Notes: generated by a model not told the origin, from the letters alone. A stretch of DNA of 64,000 bases from a bacterium (GCA_030427205.1 JAUHXC010000045.1:19856-83855), one strand, 5' to 3'; shown: positions 17,701-24,915, counted from the stretch's first letter. Numbers and translations: made by a program.

Positions 17701-19828
17701 CTGCGACGACGGCGGCCGCGAGCCGGACGACGGCTGCGACGCCGAGTGCCTCGTCGAGCCGGGCTATATCTGCGAGGCCCCGGCCCCCGACGCGCCGTCC
17801 GAGTGCCGCCTCGCGGCCCAGTGCGGTGACGGCGTCATCGACGACCCGGAGACCTGCGACGACGAGAACGCCGACGGCGGCGACGGCTGCGACGCGCTGT
17901 GCACCGACGAGGTCTACACCGCCCTGCGCGGCGTCGAGCAGTTCACCGTCGCCTTCCCCGAAGGCGCGGGCGACGTCGTGCGCTTCGTCGCCGATACCGA
18001 GCCCACCCGGGTCGTCGCCCGCACCGGCGACGGGGCCGGCGGCTGCATCGGCGACACCGTGCTCGACCTCTTCGCCCTCGACGCCGAGGGCAACCGCGGC
18101 GCGCTGGTCAGGAGCAACGACGACGGCGGCGGCAACGGGCTGTGCTCGCTCATCGACTTCGAGGTCCCGCCCGGCCACTACGAGCTGCTCGTCACCGGCT
18201 TCGACGGCCTGTCGCTGACCGACGTCGTGGTCGATCTGCGGGTTGCCGGCGTGATCTCGGGCGTCGAGGCCGGGCAATACGCCGGCGCGCTGCCCGAGCA
18301 GGGCGACGACCTCTTCGAACTCGAGCTCGACCGGGCGGCCACCGTGACCTTCGCGACCGGCGACGGCGCCGACGGCTGCCCCGGAGACACCGTCCTGACC
18401 GTCTTCGGCTTCGACGCCGACGGCGTCCGTCAGGCGCGCGGCGGCAACGACGACGGCGGCGACAACGGCCTCTGCTCGCAGTTCGTCATCGACCTCCTGC
18501 CCGGGCGCTACGAGGTCGAGGTCGGTGAGTTCCGCGCCGACGAGGCCATCCCGGCCTATGTGCTCGCCGTCGACCTGCTCTTCCCCGAGTGCGGCAACGG
18601 CGAGCAGGAGTTCGGCGAGGCGTGCGACGACGGCAATGACGAGAGCGGCGACGGCTGCGACGCGCTGTGCAGCGCAGAGACCTTCGACGCGGTGCTCGCC
18701 GTCGAGCGCTTCGCCATCGACGTGCCGGCCAACGCCGTCGACCGGGTGCGCTTCACCGTCGACCACGACCCCAGCCGGCTGGTGGCGCAGACCTCCGACG
18801 GCGCCGATGGCTGCCCGGGCGACACCTTCATCGAGGTCTATCCGCTCGACGACGCCGGCGAGCGCGGGCCGCCCGTGCTCGCCGACGACGACGGGGGCGC
18901 CGGCACCTGCTCGCTGATCGACGACGCGCTGCCGCCCGGCGACTACGAGCTGGACGTCTTCGGCTTCGGCGGCAACGAGCGGCGCGGGGTGGTGCTCGAC
19001 TACCGGCTCGAGGTCGACGTCGGCGCCGCCGGGGCCTACGACGGCGCAGTGGCTGTCGCGGGCACCGACCTCTACGTCTTCGGCCTCGAAGAGCCGGCGC
19101 GGGTCACCCTGAGCACCGGCGACGGCGAAGGGGGCTGCCCCGGCGATACCCGGATCTTCCTCTACGCCTTCGACGACGACGGCGAGCGGTTCCAGTTCGC
19201 GGCCAACGACGACGGCGGCGACAACGGCCTCTGCTCGCAGCTCGTCGTCGAGCTCGCGCCGGGCGACTACGAGGTCGAGGTCGACGAGTTCGGGCGCGAC
19301 GCGGCGCTGGCCTACGTGCTGACCGTCGACGGCATCGGCGAGCCGGTCGTCGAGGCCGTCGAGGTGTCCATCGCCAACTTCGCCATGGACCCCGACCCGG
19401 TCGTGGTGCCGGTGGGCGGCACCGTGCGCTGGACCAACCTCGACGACGCGGTGCACACCGTCACCAGCGGCGCGCCCGACGACGTGAACGCCGGCATCCT
19501 CTTCGACAGCGGCAACCTCGCCCGGGGCGACAGCTTCGAGTACACGTTCCGCTCGGTGGGCGAGTACACCTACTTCTGTCGGCCGCACGCGGGCTTCATG
19601 CGGGACTACGTCGTGATCGTCGAAGGCGCTGGTGACCCCGCGCTCGCCGGCTGCACCGAGAGCTGTGAAGACCTGCAGGCGTGCTTCGGCGTCGCGGCGC
19701 CCGACTGCGTCGAAGGCTGCATGGCCAGCCCCGAGAATCAGGCGGCGGGCCAGTGCATCGCCGACGGCCTCGACCCCGAGAGCGGGCAGTGCGACTTCGC
19801 CGTGCTCGACGCGTGCAACGGGCGCTGA
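14717..19828 (+). CDS. Giant Cys-rich lipoprotein with SRCR and cupredoxin domains
   Basis: A 1703-residue surface lipoprotein. The signal peptide ends GVWGC, followed by about nine DPDMGEP-type repeats (about 42-115). Disulfide-rich DUF4215/Myxo_disulf repeats come next (for example CGDGAREGDEECDDG). A scavenger-receptor Cys-rich domain spans about 507-605 with six Cys and GRVEVFLQGTWGTVCDD. Several DVUA-type beta-sandwich repeats (GDxxDGCPGDT, NDDGGDNGLCSQ) follow. A plastocyanin-like domain (about 1549-1635) carries type 1 copper ligands H1580, C1621, H1624 and M1628, and a Cys-rich tail ends the protein. The start follows GGAGGGGAAGAGG. SRCR domains are typical of animals and rare in bacteria. 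Likely roles are surface binding and electron transfer, both inferred. Confidence 0.85.
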   Translation: MRSITRVLLLALLMGPLGVWGCDDGGTGDADGGNADVMPDDDMGQTGDDMGEPEPDPDMGEPDPDMGEPDPDMGEPEPDSDMGQIDPDMGQIDPDMGEPEPDMGEPDPDMGEPCEGAGEDCTVGEGACAAEGVTACDADGALFCDAEPGEPDDELCANAIDDDCDGEVDEPECACADDAECPEGELCIDDACAPGDCREDGECGDGELCIDNGCRPGTCRVNADCAEGEICAANDCVARPAACDAPQRVGEPGVFEGSTVDGPAEVGASCGGGARSPEAAFEIDLGVDGPVCLSTIGSTFDTVLHVQARCGDPGAELACNDDVVAGNLRSQVEIDGADPFFAFVDGFGGESSGDFVFSVSLGACPCLGDAQCADGEVCRAGACAPVVCGDGAREGDEECDDGGIDPGDGCDDACLVEDGYLCVPQPADAPDRCRLEICVEDDDCFDDEICAAGACVVGDCRDDGECGEGELCIDNTCTAADCRVDADCGDGQICDGNTCADAPDEGTLRLVDGEDEHIGRVEVFLQGTWGTVCDDAFDDLDAEVVCRQLGFPGAVRQIQRFGGGEEPTWLDEVQCIGDEARLVDCPANPIGDEDCSHFEDVGVECLRPCEGDGDCFDGEACFEGACRVPADEVCDNGVDDDLDGATDCDDDACAESPACPCPRDDFFEDDSDVYPGPALPAARLEGLALCDDDIYNFELCAGGTTRVTIGFEHAAGNIDAVLGNGSIEEEVAEGRSETDDEVLEYTNDTGAPAQMDIFLNQGATGSAYSIDIEIFDCDAGAELCANGDDDDDDGFADCDDPDCFEHPLCAPLASACEAPIALPGAGVFVGDTAGGPSVDQETDPNCIGSPTPAGSAEVVYAFSPDADGTWCFSTLGSTFDTVLYVRADVCEDPEAEVACNDDNADVAGGTRSALTLDVVGGSTYFVFVDGFSFANDGPYALRVSAGECEPPVEICDNGVNDDLDPQVDCDDPDCVGSEACLALNCGNGVVDFGEGCDDGGREPDDGCDAECLVEPGYICEAPAPDAPSECRLAAQCGDGVIDDPETCDDENADGGDGCDALCTDEVYTALRGVEQFTVAFPEGAGDVVRFVADTEPTRVVARTGDGAGGCIGDTVLDLFALDAEGNRGALVRSNDDGGGNGLCSLIDFEVPPGHYELLVTGFDGLSLTDVVVDLRVAGVISGVEAGQYAGALPEQGDDLFELELDRAATVTFATGDGADGCPGDTVLTVFGFDADGVRQARGGNDDGGDNGLCSQFVIDLLPGRYEVEVGEFRADEAIPAYVLAVDLLFPECGNGEQEFGEACDDGNDESGDGCDALCSAETFDAVLAVERFAIDVPANAVDRVRFTVDHDPSRLVAQTSDGADGCPGDTFIEVYPLDDAGERGPPVLADDDGGAGTCSLIDDALPPGDYELDVFGFGGNERRGVVLDYRLEVDVGAAGAYDGAVAVAGTDLYVFGLEEPARVTLSTGDGEGGCPGDTRIFLYAFDDDGERFQFAANDDGGDNGLCSQLVVELAPGDYEVEVDEFGRDAALAYVLTVDGIGEPVVEAVEVSIANFAMDPDPVVVPVGGTVRWTNLDDAVHTVTSGAPDDVNAGILFDSGNLARGDSFEYTFRSVGEYTYFCRPHAGFMRDYVVIVEGAGDPALAGCTESCEDLQACFGVAAPDCVEGCMASPENQAAGQCIADGLDPESGQCDFAVLDACNGR

Positions 19829-19854
19829 GCCGCGCCCGATTCGGCCCGCGGTCG

Positions 19855-19881
19855 ATGGCTCGGGACTTTTTTTCGAGCCAT
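19855..19881. repeat. Inverted repeat enclosing a T-tract
   Basis: ATGGCTCG (19855-19862) and CGAGCCAT (19874-19881) are perfect 8-bp arms around GGAC plus seven Ts. The right arm ends 13 nt before the -35 box of the next promoter, a possible operator position. It could also act as a weak terminator for the preceding lipoprotein gene. Confidence 0.45.
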
Positions 19882-19894
19882 TCGGGTTTTGGGT

Positions 19895-19923
19895 TTGACA
19901 GACATGCCATCGATGACTATGGT
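19895..19923 (+). promoter_or_regulatory. Strong sigma-70-type promoter
   Basis: A perfect -35 box TTGACA (19895-19900), a 17-nt spacer, and the -10 box TATGGT (19918-19923). Such a match is striking in DNA of this GC content. Transcription should start near 19930 and run into the terminator at 20075-20108, giving an RNA of about 180 nt. Confidence 0.75.
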
Positions 19924-19959
19924 CGACCCATCACTCACACCGACCAACGAGTCCTCGAG

Positions 19960-20049
19960 ATGAACGCCCTTCGCGACATGCTCACCTTCGCCCGCGCCGC
20001 CGCCCGACCGGTGCGCCCAGGCCCAATCGAGGGGGCGCCCGCCGCCTGA
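19960..20049 (+). CDS. 29-codon ORF between promoter and terminator
   Basis: Encodes MNALRDMLTFARAAARPV followed by 11 more residues rich in Pro and Ala. The N-terminal half is amphipathic and positively charged and could form a helix. It starts about 30 nt after the predicted transcription start and ends 26 nt before the intrinsic terminator, so it fills the middle of a very short transcript. The upstream sequence CCTCGAG is a poor ribosome site. It may be a small protein, a leader peptide, or an accidental reading frame in a small RNA. No run of a single regulatory amino acid (such as Trp or His) supports classical attenuation. Confidence 0.4.
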   Translation: MNALRDMLTFARAAARPVRPGPIEGAPAA

Positions 20050-20074
20050 CGCCGGTACGACCGCGCGTCATGTG

Positions 20075-20108
20075 AAGCCGGACGCCCCCGTGGGTTGTCC
20101 GGCTTTTT
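20075..20108 (+). terminator. Intrinsic terminator
   Basis: Arms AAGCCGGAC (20075-20083) and GTCCGGCTT (20097-20105) with a 13-nt loop, running into TTTTT (20104-20108). A classical Rho-independent terminator ending the short transcript driven by the promoter at 19895. Confidence 0.85.
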
Positions 20109-20287
20109 GCTTTCTGGGGCGATGCTTTGCGTTTCTGGCGCCTCGCCGTCCGGTTCGTATCTGCCCGACGACCTCGACCGACAATCCGAGAGAATCAGAT
20201 CCGCGCCCGTCGTGGCCGCCGTGACCGTCGTTCGCCGAGAGCGGCGCTCTCGACGACCCGGCCCGAGGCATGAACGCCGGCGGCTAT

Positions 20288-20469
20288 GCCATGGGTGTGT
20301 GCCATTGGTGTGTGCCATCGGTGTGTGCCATGGGTTCATGCCATCGGTGTGTGCCATCGGTGTGTGCCATCGGTGTGTGCCATCGGTGTGTGCCATCGGT
20401 GCATGCCGTCGGTGCATGCCATCGGTGCATGCCATCGGTGTATGCCATCGGTGAATGCCATCGGTGTAT
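20288..20469. repeat. 13-bp tandem repeat array, 14 units
   Basis: Fourteen head-to-tail 13-bp units with consensus GCCATCGGTGTGT. Five units in total match it exactly (20314 and four in a row at 20340-20391). Variation is concentrated in the last four bases (GTGT, GCAT, GTAT, GAAT, TCAT) and in base 6. A partial, diverged unit continues to about 20480, 24 nt before the first tRNA. Because 13 is not a multiple of 3, all frames stay open and look protein-like, but this is a minisatellite rather than a gene. Confidence 0.9.
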
Positions 20470-20503
20470 ACCATCGATGGCATGCCATGGGCGCGGAGCA
20501 TGT

Positions 20504-20577
20504 CTGGGTGTAGCTCAGCCTGGTAGAGCGCCGGTTTCGGATACCGGAGGCCGGCGGTTCGAGTCCGCCCACCCAGA
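20504..20577 (+). tRNA. tRNA-Pro(CGG)-like
   Basis: A complete cloverleaf. Acceptor stem CTGGGTG/CACCCAG with the C1-G72 pair and A73 typical of bacterial tRNA-Pro, D arm GCTC...GAGC, anticodon stem CCGGT/ACCGG with loop TTCGGAT (anticodon CGG), and T arm GGCGG-TTCGAGT-CCGCC. CCA is not fully encoded (ACCG follows). Position 37 is A, where proline tRNAs normally have m1G37. Confidence 0.8.
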
Positions 20578-20604
20578 CCGTCGAAAACGTGTCCCGGATC
20601 TTCT

Positions 20605-20681
20605 CTGGGTGTAGCTCAGCTTGGCAGAGCGCCGGCTCGGGATGCCGGAGGTCGGCGGTTCGAATCCGCCCATCCAGACCA
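20605..20681 (+). tRNA. tRNA-Pro(GGG)-like
   Basis: A complete cloverleaf. Acceptor CTGGGTG/CATCCAG with one G-U pair, D arm GCTC...GAGC, anticodon stem CCGGC/GCCGG with loop TCGGGAT, T arm GGCGG-TTCGAAT-CCGCC, A73 and an encoded CCA. A seven-base loop puts GGG at 34-36, but then position 33 is C instead of the almost universal U, and position 37 is A instead of G. It lies 27 nt after the first tRNA and resembles it closely. Confidence 0.7.
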
Positions 20682-20697
20682 CGGGACACGTTCGACC

Positions 20698-20713
20698 GCC
20701 CGCTTCGGCGGGC
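20698..20713. other. UUCG-tetraloop hairpin
   Basis: GCCCGC-TTCG-GCGGGC, a perfect 6-bp stem closed by a stable UUCG tetraloop, 17 nt after the CCA end of the second tRNA. It could mark the 3' end of the tRNA transcript or be a processing signal; there is no U-run. Confidence 0.5.
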
Positions 20714-20753
20714 ATCCAGCAGCCGAACACTGAACCTGCCCGTGTTCGCTTGC

Positions 20754-20879
20754 CCGATTCGCCGATGGCGGCGTTGCTCGTCGCTTCGCGACCGGCCTAC
20801 GCCCCGTCGGGTCGAGGGCTTGCCCGTGCCGTTGCCTCCAGCAGCGACTGCGTCTCGCGCCTTGCCCTCGCCGAATCGG
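20754..20879. repeat. Imperfect 126-bp palindromic element
   Basis: The ends CCGATTCG and CGAATCGG are perfectly complementary. The interior continues as an imperfect inverted repeat (CCGATGGCGGCG against CGCCTTGCCCTCG), with a central turn near GGCCTACGCCCCG. It fills the space between the second and third tRNAs. A related left arm (GCTTGCCCG ... CGCCGATGGCGGCGTT) recurs at about 14482-14512, suggesting a dispersed intergenic repeat. Confidence 0.55.
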
Positions 20880-20931
20880 TCTGCGCGACCCCTGGTCAGT
20901 TTCAATGCTCGGCCGCTGTATCTGGATGTAG

Positions 20932-20998
20932 CTCAGCCTGGCAGAGCGCCGGTTTCGGATACCGGAGGCCGGCGGTTCGAGTCCGCCCATCCAGACCA
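20932..20998 (+). tRNA. tRNA-Pro(CGG)-like, third copy
   Basis: A near copy of the first tRNA: acceptor CTGGATG/CATCCAG, the same anticodon arm (loop TTCGGAT, anticodon CGG, A37), the same T arm, A73 and an encoded CCA. The lone change in the 5' acceptor strand is matched on the 3' strand, so the stem is preserved by compensation and the gene has been under selection. Confidence 0.78.
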
Positions 20999-21019
20999 GT
21001 CATGCGCGACATGCGCGAC

Positions 21020-21049
21020 GCGGCCGGGGGCCCGAACGCCCCCGGCCGC
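21020..21049. terminator. Strong hairpin between tRNA and lectin gene
   Basis: A perfect 12-bp GC stem GCGGCCGGGGGC / GCCCCCGGCCGC with a 6-nt loop, 22 nt after the third tRNA and 10 nt before the stop of the convergent lectin gene. Its placement fits a bidirectional terminator despite the absence of a U-run. Confidence 0.6.
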
Positions 21050-21058
21050 TTCGCCCGG

Positions 21059-24000
21059 TCAGACGCAGTCGACCTCGGCGATCTCGATCTGCCCGTCGGA
21101 CTCCACGTTGGCGAAGACGAGCACCGTATCGCCGTTGGCCAGCGTATTCACCGACGACGTCATGCCGCTGCCCAGGTTGGGGATCGCCGCGCCGCTCGTC
21201 GTGACGAGGGGCTGCCGCGTCACCGCCGTGGTGCCGTTGCCGAGCGTGCCGCTGTTGAAGACGAGCCGCTCGAACTTCACCTGTCCGGTCGCCTTGTCGA
21301 CCCCGGCCACGCAGGGCACGTCGACGCCGTTGTGGTTGACGAGCACCGGGCTGGGGCTGCCGAGGTCGCCGGTGCTGATGAACTCCCACGGCACGTCGGG
21401 CGAGAAGGCCGGCGCGTGGCACTGCAGGCCGCTGAACGCCATGTAGTAGCGGCCGTCGGCCTTGACGGCGGTGATCGCGTCGACCTCGCCGGTGGTGCGC
21501 CGACGGCTGCCGTCCCAGCAGCTGCCGACCTTGCCGGTGTAGATCGGCTTGGTCGGGGTCCGCACGTCGTAGAAGAGCACTGCGTTGCCGCCGTTGCCGA
21601 GCGGCATCGGATCGTTCGCCTGCGCGTACCAGCTCGCGGGCCAGTTCTGCCCGGCGATGACGACCGTATCGCCGATCCGACGCAGATCACCCGGGTGATT
21701 GAACCCGCCGGCGGCGTGCCGGTTGTTCAGCACGTCGCACCAGATGACCTGGCCGTGGGTCTGGCCCGCGTCCAACTCGGCGACGAAGACGGCGCCCCGC
21801 GCGCCTTCCCAGACGGTGCCCCCCGACCAGGTGCCCATGTAGTAGCGCTTGCCGTTGTAGTCCGGCAGGCGGATCATGTCCTGCAGGTGCTTCCACCGGT
21901 AGCCGAAGATATGGACATAGGTCAGCGCCGAGTACCCGCTCTTGTCGAAGGTGATCAGCCGGGGGGTGTTGGCGAAGCTCGTCTTCGTCGTGGACACCAT
22001 GTCCGGTGAGGCGTCGGACACCGCCGGCCGGCCCATGACCGTGAGCCGGTCGAGCAGGTTGCCGGACGCGCCGCCGAGGGCCACGATCTCGCCGCGCAGG
22101 ACGTCGTAGCCGCCGCCGCCACCGCCGCCTTGCACCACCTGGTTCTTGGTGGTCTTGATCTTGAGCCAGTCCACCTCGCGGCCGGAGCGGATCTGCAGCT
22201 CGTTGACGAACTCGTCGGCCGCGAGCTGCACCGGGCCCGCGTAGCCGCCGCCGCCGCCGCCGAAGCGCACGTCGTCGAGCTCGATCGCGTCGACCCGGCT
22301 GCCGTGGCGCAGGGCGACCTTGCTGAAGGGCCGCATCGGGAATCCGCTGCCGCCCGGGCCGCCGTAGCTCTGCACCCGGACGGGATCGGGCAGCACGCTG
22401 AAGATGATGCCGCTGAAGTTGGCCTCCGCGGCGCCGCCGATCGCCACGATCCGGCCGGTCACCACCTGCGGGGTCAGGCCCTGGCTGTTGCCGCCCGTCA
22501 GGCTGCGGCCCTGGCTGGTATACAGCTCGAGCCGGTGGATGAACCACTGGTCGCCGTAGACCACCGCCTTGCGGATGTACTCGTCCTCCTGCAGCGTCAG
22601 CGTCTCGGTCAGGCCGCCGCTCTGGGTGCCGAAGAGCGTGCCGTCGATGACGACGCCGTCGATGCGGTCGCCGCGGCGCAGCGCGATGGACTGGCGGATC
22701 GGCTGGGGGGGGAAGGTCGGCACTTCGAAGTAGCCGAAGCGGTGGGCCTGCTCGTTGTCGACCTTGAAGCTCAGCGCGGGCAGGAAGTGCCCCTCGTCGC
22801 CCGAGATGCCGACCACCCGCCCCACGATCGTGGTCGGCCAGCCGCCGTTGCCGCCGCCGCCGATGTGTCGGCCGAGGTTGGTGTAGATGTCCAACCGGTT
22901 GGTCTGGTTTTCGTCGTGGCGCAGCACGACCTTGTCGATGTACTCGCCCTCGCCCAGGGTGAGGGTCGGCGACAGGCCGCCGCCGCCGGCCCCGTGCAGG
23001 TTGCCGTTGATCACGATGCCGTCGACGAGGTCGCCCGAGCGGATGGCGACGCTCTCGATGCGGTCGTACTCGAAGAGGCTCGGCCCGGCGCCGGGCAGCG
23101 TACCGCGGCCGACCACCCGCTCGGCGGCTTCGGAGACGAGCCGGATCGCCACGCCGTTGAGCCCCGTGCCGGCGAAGATGGCCAGGGTGTCGAGCCGGCC
23201 GACCAGGGTCTGCTCGCTGTGCCCGCTGCCGCCGCCGCCGCCGCCGATGTGGTTGCCGCGGTTGGTGTAGAAGTCTACCCGCCGCAGCACGCTGTCGTGG
23301 CGCACCGTGATGCAGTTGACGTACTCGCCGTCCGCCAGGGTGAGCGTGGGCGAGAGGGTGCCGCCGTTGCCGCCGTGCTGCTGGCCGTTGATGATGATCG
23401 CGTCGACGCCATTGCTGGCGCGCAGCGCGATCGTCCGGATGTCGCGGTGCACCGAGAGGCCGCCGCCCGTCCCGCCGAACCAGTGGGTGACCAGCTCGTC
23501 GTCGGGCACCATCACCAGCTTGACCTGATCGACCCGGTTGCCGTTGCGCCCGCCGATCAGCTTGAGCCGGCCCCGGAGCTCGCTCAGGCCGCCGCCGCCG
23601 CTGCCCCCGCCCACGTGGCGGAACTGGTTGGTGTAGAAGTCGAGCCGGTCGATGCGGCTGCCGTGGCGCACCCGGACCATGTTGACGTATTCGCCGTCGG
23701 CCAGGGTCAGCTCGTGCAGCCCGCCGCCGGCGCCGCCGAACCGCTGGCCGTTGACGACGAGCGCGTCGAGGTCGCCGCCGCTGCGGACCCCGATGGTCGA
23801 GATCTCCCGCGGCTCGAAGCTGCCGCCGCCGCCGCCGCCGCGCGTATGCGTGACGCGCCCGTCGGGTTCGCAGGTCACCTCGAGGCCGGTCACCACCTCG
23901 GCGACGTTGCCTTCGAGGTGGGTGATCTTGCCGGTCAGCTCGATCAGCGCGCCGCCGCCGCCGCCGGCGCCGATGTGACGCCCGCGGTTGGTGAAGACGT

Positions 24001-24610
24001 CGATCCGGTCGAGGTGCGCGCCGTAGCGCACGGCCATCGCCTGGACGTACTCCCCGGGGTCGAGGGTCAGCTTGCCGCTCGAGGTGCCGGTCGGGTTGCC
24101 GTACATGTTGCCGTTGAGCTCGATGGCGTTGACGAACTGGCCGCCGAACAGCTGGATCGAGTGGATGGCCGCCCGGGGGAAGGGGCTGCCGCGGTGCCCC
24201 CCGAAGTGCTGCCGAACGGCGATCTCGGGCTCGTACTCGACCAGGAGCTGGTGGAGCACGGTGTCCGACCGGCCGCCGATCTTGTCGATGCGCCCCTGCA
24301 CGGTGCGCTTGACCCCGCCGGTGCCGCCGGGGCCGTTGCCCTGCGCGGCGCCGCCGACGCCGATGTGCCGGCCCCGGTTGGTGTAGATGTCGATCCGGTG
24401 GATGACCTGATCGTAGCGGACGCGGACCTCGTGGATGTACTCCCCGTCGGCCAGCGTCAGGGTGCTGGTGAGGTTGCCGCCGCTGCCGCCGATCCGCTGT
24501 CCGTTGATGATGATCGCGTCGACGAAGTAGTTGCCGCTCAGCGCGATGCTGGTGATCGTCCGGGCCGTGAACGGGGTGCCGGTCGGGCTCCCATAAGTCA
24601 GAGTGGGCAC
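21059..24610 (-). CDS. Seven-repeat jacalin-like lectin with C-terminal domain
   Basis: An 1183-residue protein. Seven tandem units of about 120 residues each carry the jacalin-like pattern: a start such as ITSIALSGNYFVDAIIING, a glycine loop, LTLADGEYI, and then IDIYTNRGRHIG. Each unit should form a mannose-type sugar-binding beta-prism. The last ~260 residues are different, beta-rich, and contain repeated blade-like stretches (YYMGTWSGGTVWEGARGAVF, ADGRYYMAFSGLQCH), perhaps a propeller. There is no signal peptide: the GTG start at 24610 follows GAGGAGA by 7 nt and gives MPTLTYGSPTG directly. It may therefore be cytoplasmic or exported by a non-Sec route. It stands alone and divergent from the next lipoprotein. 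Confidence 0.8.
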   Translation of the reverse strand: MPTLTYGSPTGTPFTARTITSIALSGNYFVDAIIINGQRIGGSGGNLTSTLTLADGEYIHEVRVRYDQVIHRIDIYTNRGRHIGVGGAAQGNGPGGTGGVKRTVQGRIDKIGGRSDTVLHQLLVEYEPEIAVRQHFGGHRGSPFPRAAIHSIQLFGGQFVNAIELNGNMYGNPTGTSSGKLTLDPGEYVQAMAVRYGAHLDRIDVFTNRGRHIGAGGGGGALIELTGKITHLEGNVAEVVTGLEVTCEPDGRVTHTRGGGGGGSFEPREISTIGVRSGGDLDALVVNGQRFGGAGGGLHELTLADGEYVNMVRVRHGSRIDRLDFYTNQFRHVGGGSGGGGLSELRGRLKLIGGRNGNRVDQVKLVMVPDDELVTHWFGGTGGGLSVHRDIRTIALRASNGVDAIIINGQQHGGNGGTLSPTLTLADGEYVNCITVRHDSVLRRVDFYTNRGNHIGGGGGGSGHSEQTLVGRLDTLAIFAGTGLNGVAIRLVSEAAERVVGRGTLPGAGPSLFEYDRIESVAIRSGDLVDGIVINGNLHGAGGGGLSPTLTLGEGEYIDKVVLRHDENQTNRLDIYTNLGRHIGGGGNGGWPTTIVGRVVGISGDEGHFLPALSFKVDNEQAHRFGYFEVPTFPPQPIRQSIALRRGDRIDGVVIDGTLFGTQSGGLTETLTLQEDEYIRKAVVYGDQWFIHRLELYTSQGRSLTGGNSQGLTPQVVTGRIVAIGGAAEANFSGIIFSVLPDPVRVQSYGGPGGSGFPMRPFSKVALRHGSRVDAIELDDVRFGGGGGGYAGPVQLAADEFVNELQIRSGREVDWLKIKTTKNQVVQGGGGGGGYDVLRGEIVALGGASGNLLDRLTVMGRPAVSDASPDMVSTTKTSFANTPRLITFDKSGYSALTYVHIFGYRWKHLQDMIRLPDYNGKRYYMGTWSGGTVWEGARGAVFVAELDAGQTHGQVIWCDVLNNRHAAGGFNHPGDLRRIGDTVVIAGQNWPASWYAQANDPMPLGNGGNAVLFYDVRTPTKPIYTGKVGSCWDGSRRRTTGEVDAITAVKADGRYYMAFSGLQCHAPAFSPDVPWEFISTGDLGSPSPVLVNHNGVDVPCVAGVDKATGQVKFERLVFNSGTLGNGTTAVTRQPLVTTSGAAIPNLGSGMTSSVNTLANGDTVLVFANVESDGQIEIAEVDCV

Positions 24611-24915
24611 GTGATTCTCCTCTGCGGGCGCCGGGGGCGCCGCTGTCGTGATGTCGTCCTCTCGTCGAGCGGTCCGCGGGGTATGCCTCGGCGGGCACGT
24701 CGCGCCCCGGGTCCGTCGACTGGCCGACCCGTCGCGGCGCCGAGACCGGAAAAAGAAAATGCGCGGCGATGCCCGGCCCGCGATCGCCTGCCGCCCGGCC
24801 GGCGATTTTTCTGTGGGGCGTTTTTCCGCTTTCTCCCGCGCCACGGGTCGTCCCGATCGAGGCCGGCTTCGGCGCTGCCGCACGCAGCGTTCGACGGCGG
24901 GTCCCGAGAGGAAAG
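24611..24915. other. Divergent intergenic region
   Basis: 305 bp between the lectin gene (-) and a lipoprotein gene (+). Good ribosome sites lie at both edges (GAGGAGA for the lectin, GAGAGGAAAG for the lipoprotein). Two low-GC patches stand out, GGAAAAAGAAAA near 24750 and GATTTTTCTGTGGGGCGTTTTT near 24800 (two blocks), which may be promoter-proximal elements. I see no clear -35/-10 pair and no RNA gene. Confidence 0.4.

Larger units (their letters stand above)
19829..20503. other. Non-coding island upstream of tRNA cluster
   Basis: Apart from one 29-codon ORF, no gene is credible here. The interval holds an 8-bp inverted repeat around a T-tract, a near-consensus sigma-70 promoter, the short ORF, an intrinsic terminator, an unassigned 180-nt stretch with a 7-bp hairpin CGAGAGC-GGC-GCTCTCG (20236-20252), and a 13-bp tandem repeat array. 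Each is listed separately. Confidence 0.6.

Noticed and set aside
14606..19588. 1660-codon open frame on the minus strand
   Set aside because: It is antisense to the SRCR/cupredoxin lipoprotein and consists of Val/Ala/Asp/His repeats mirrored from its D/E/G-rich repeats. No ribosome site or signal peptide.
20288..20469. CRISPR array at the 13-bp repeats
   Set aside because: Units are contiguous without spacers and far too short. It is a tandem minisatellite.
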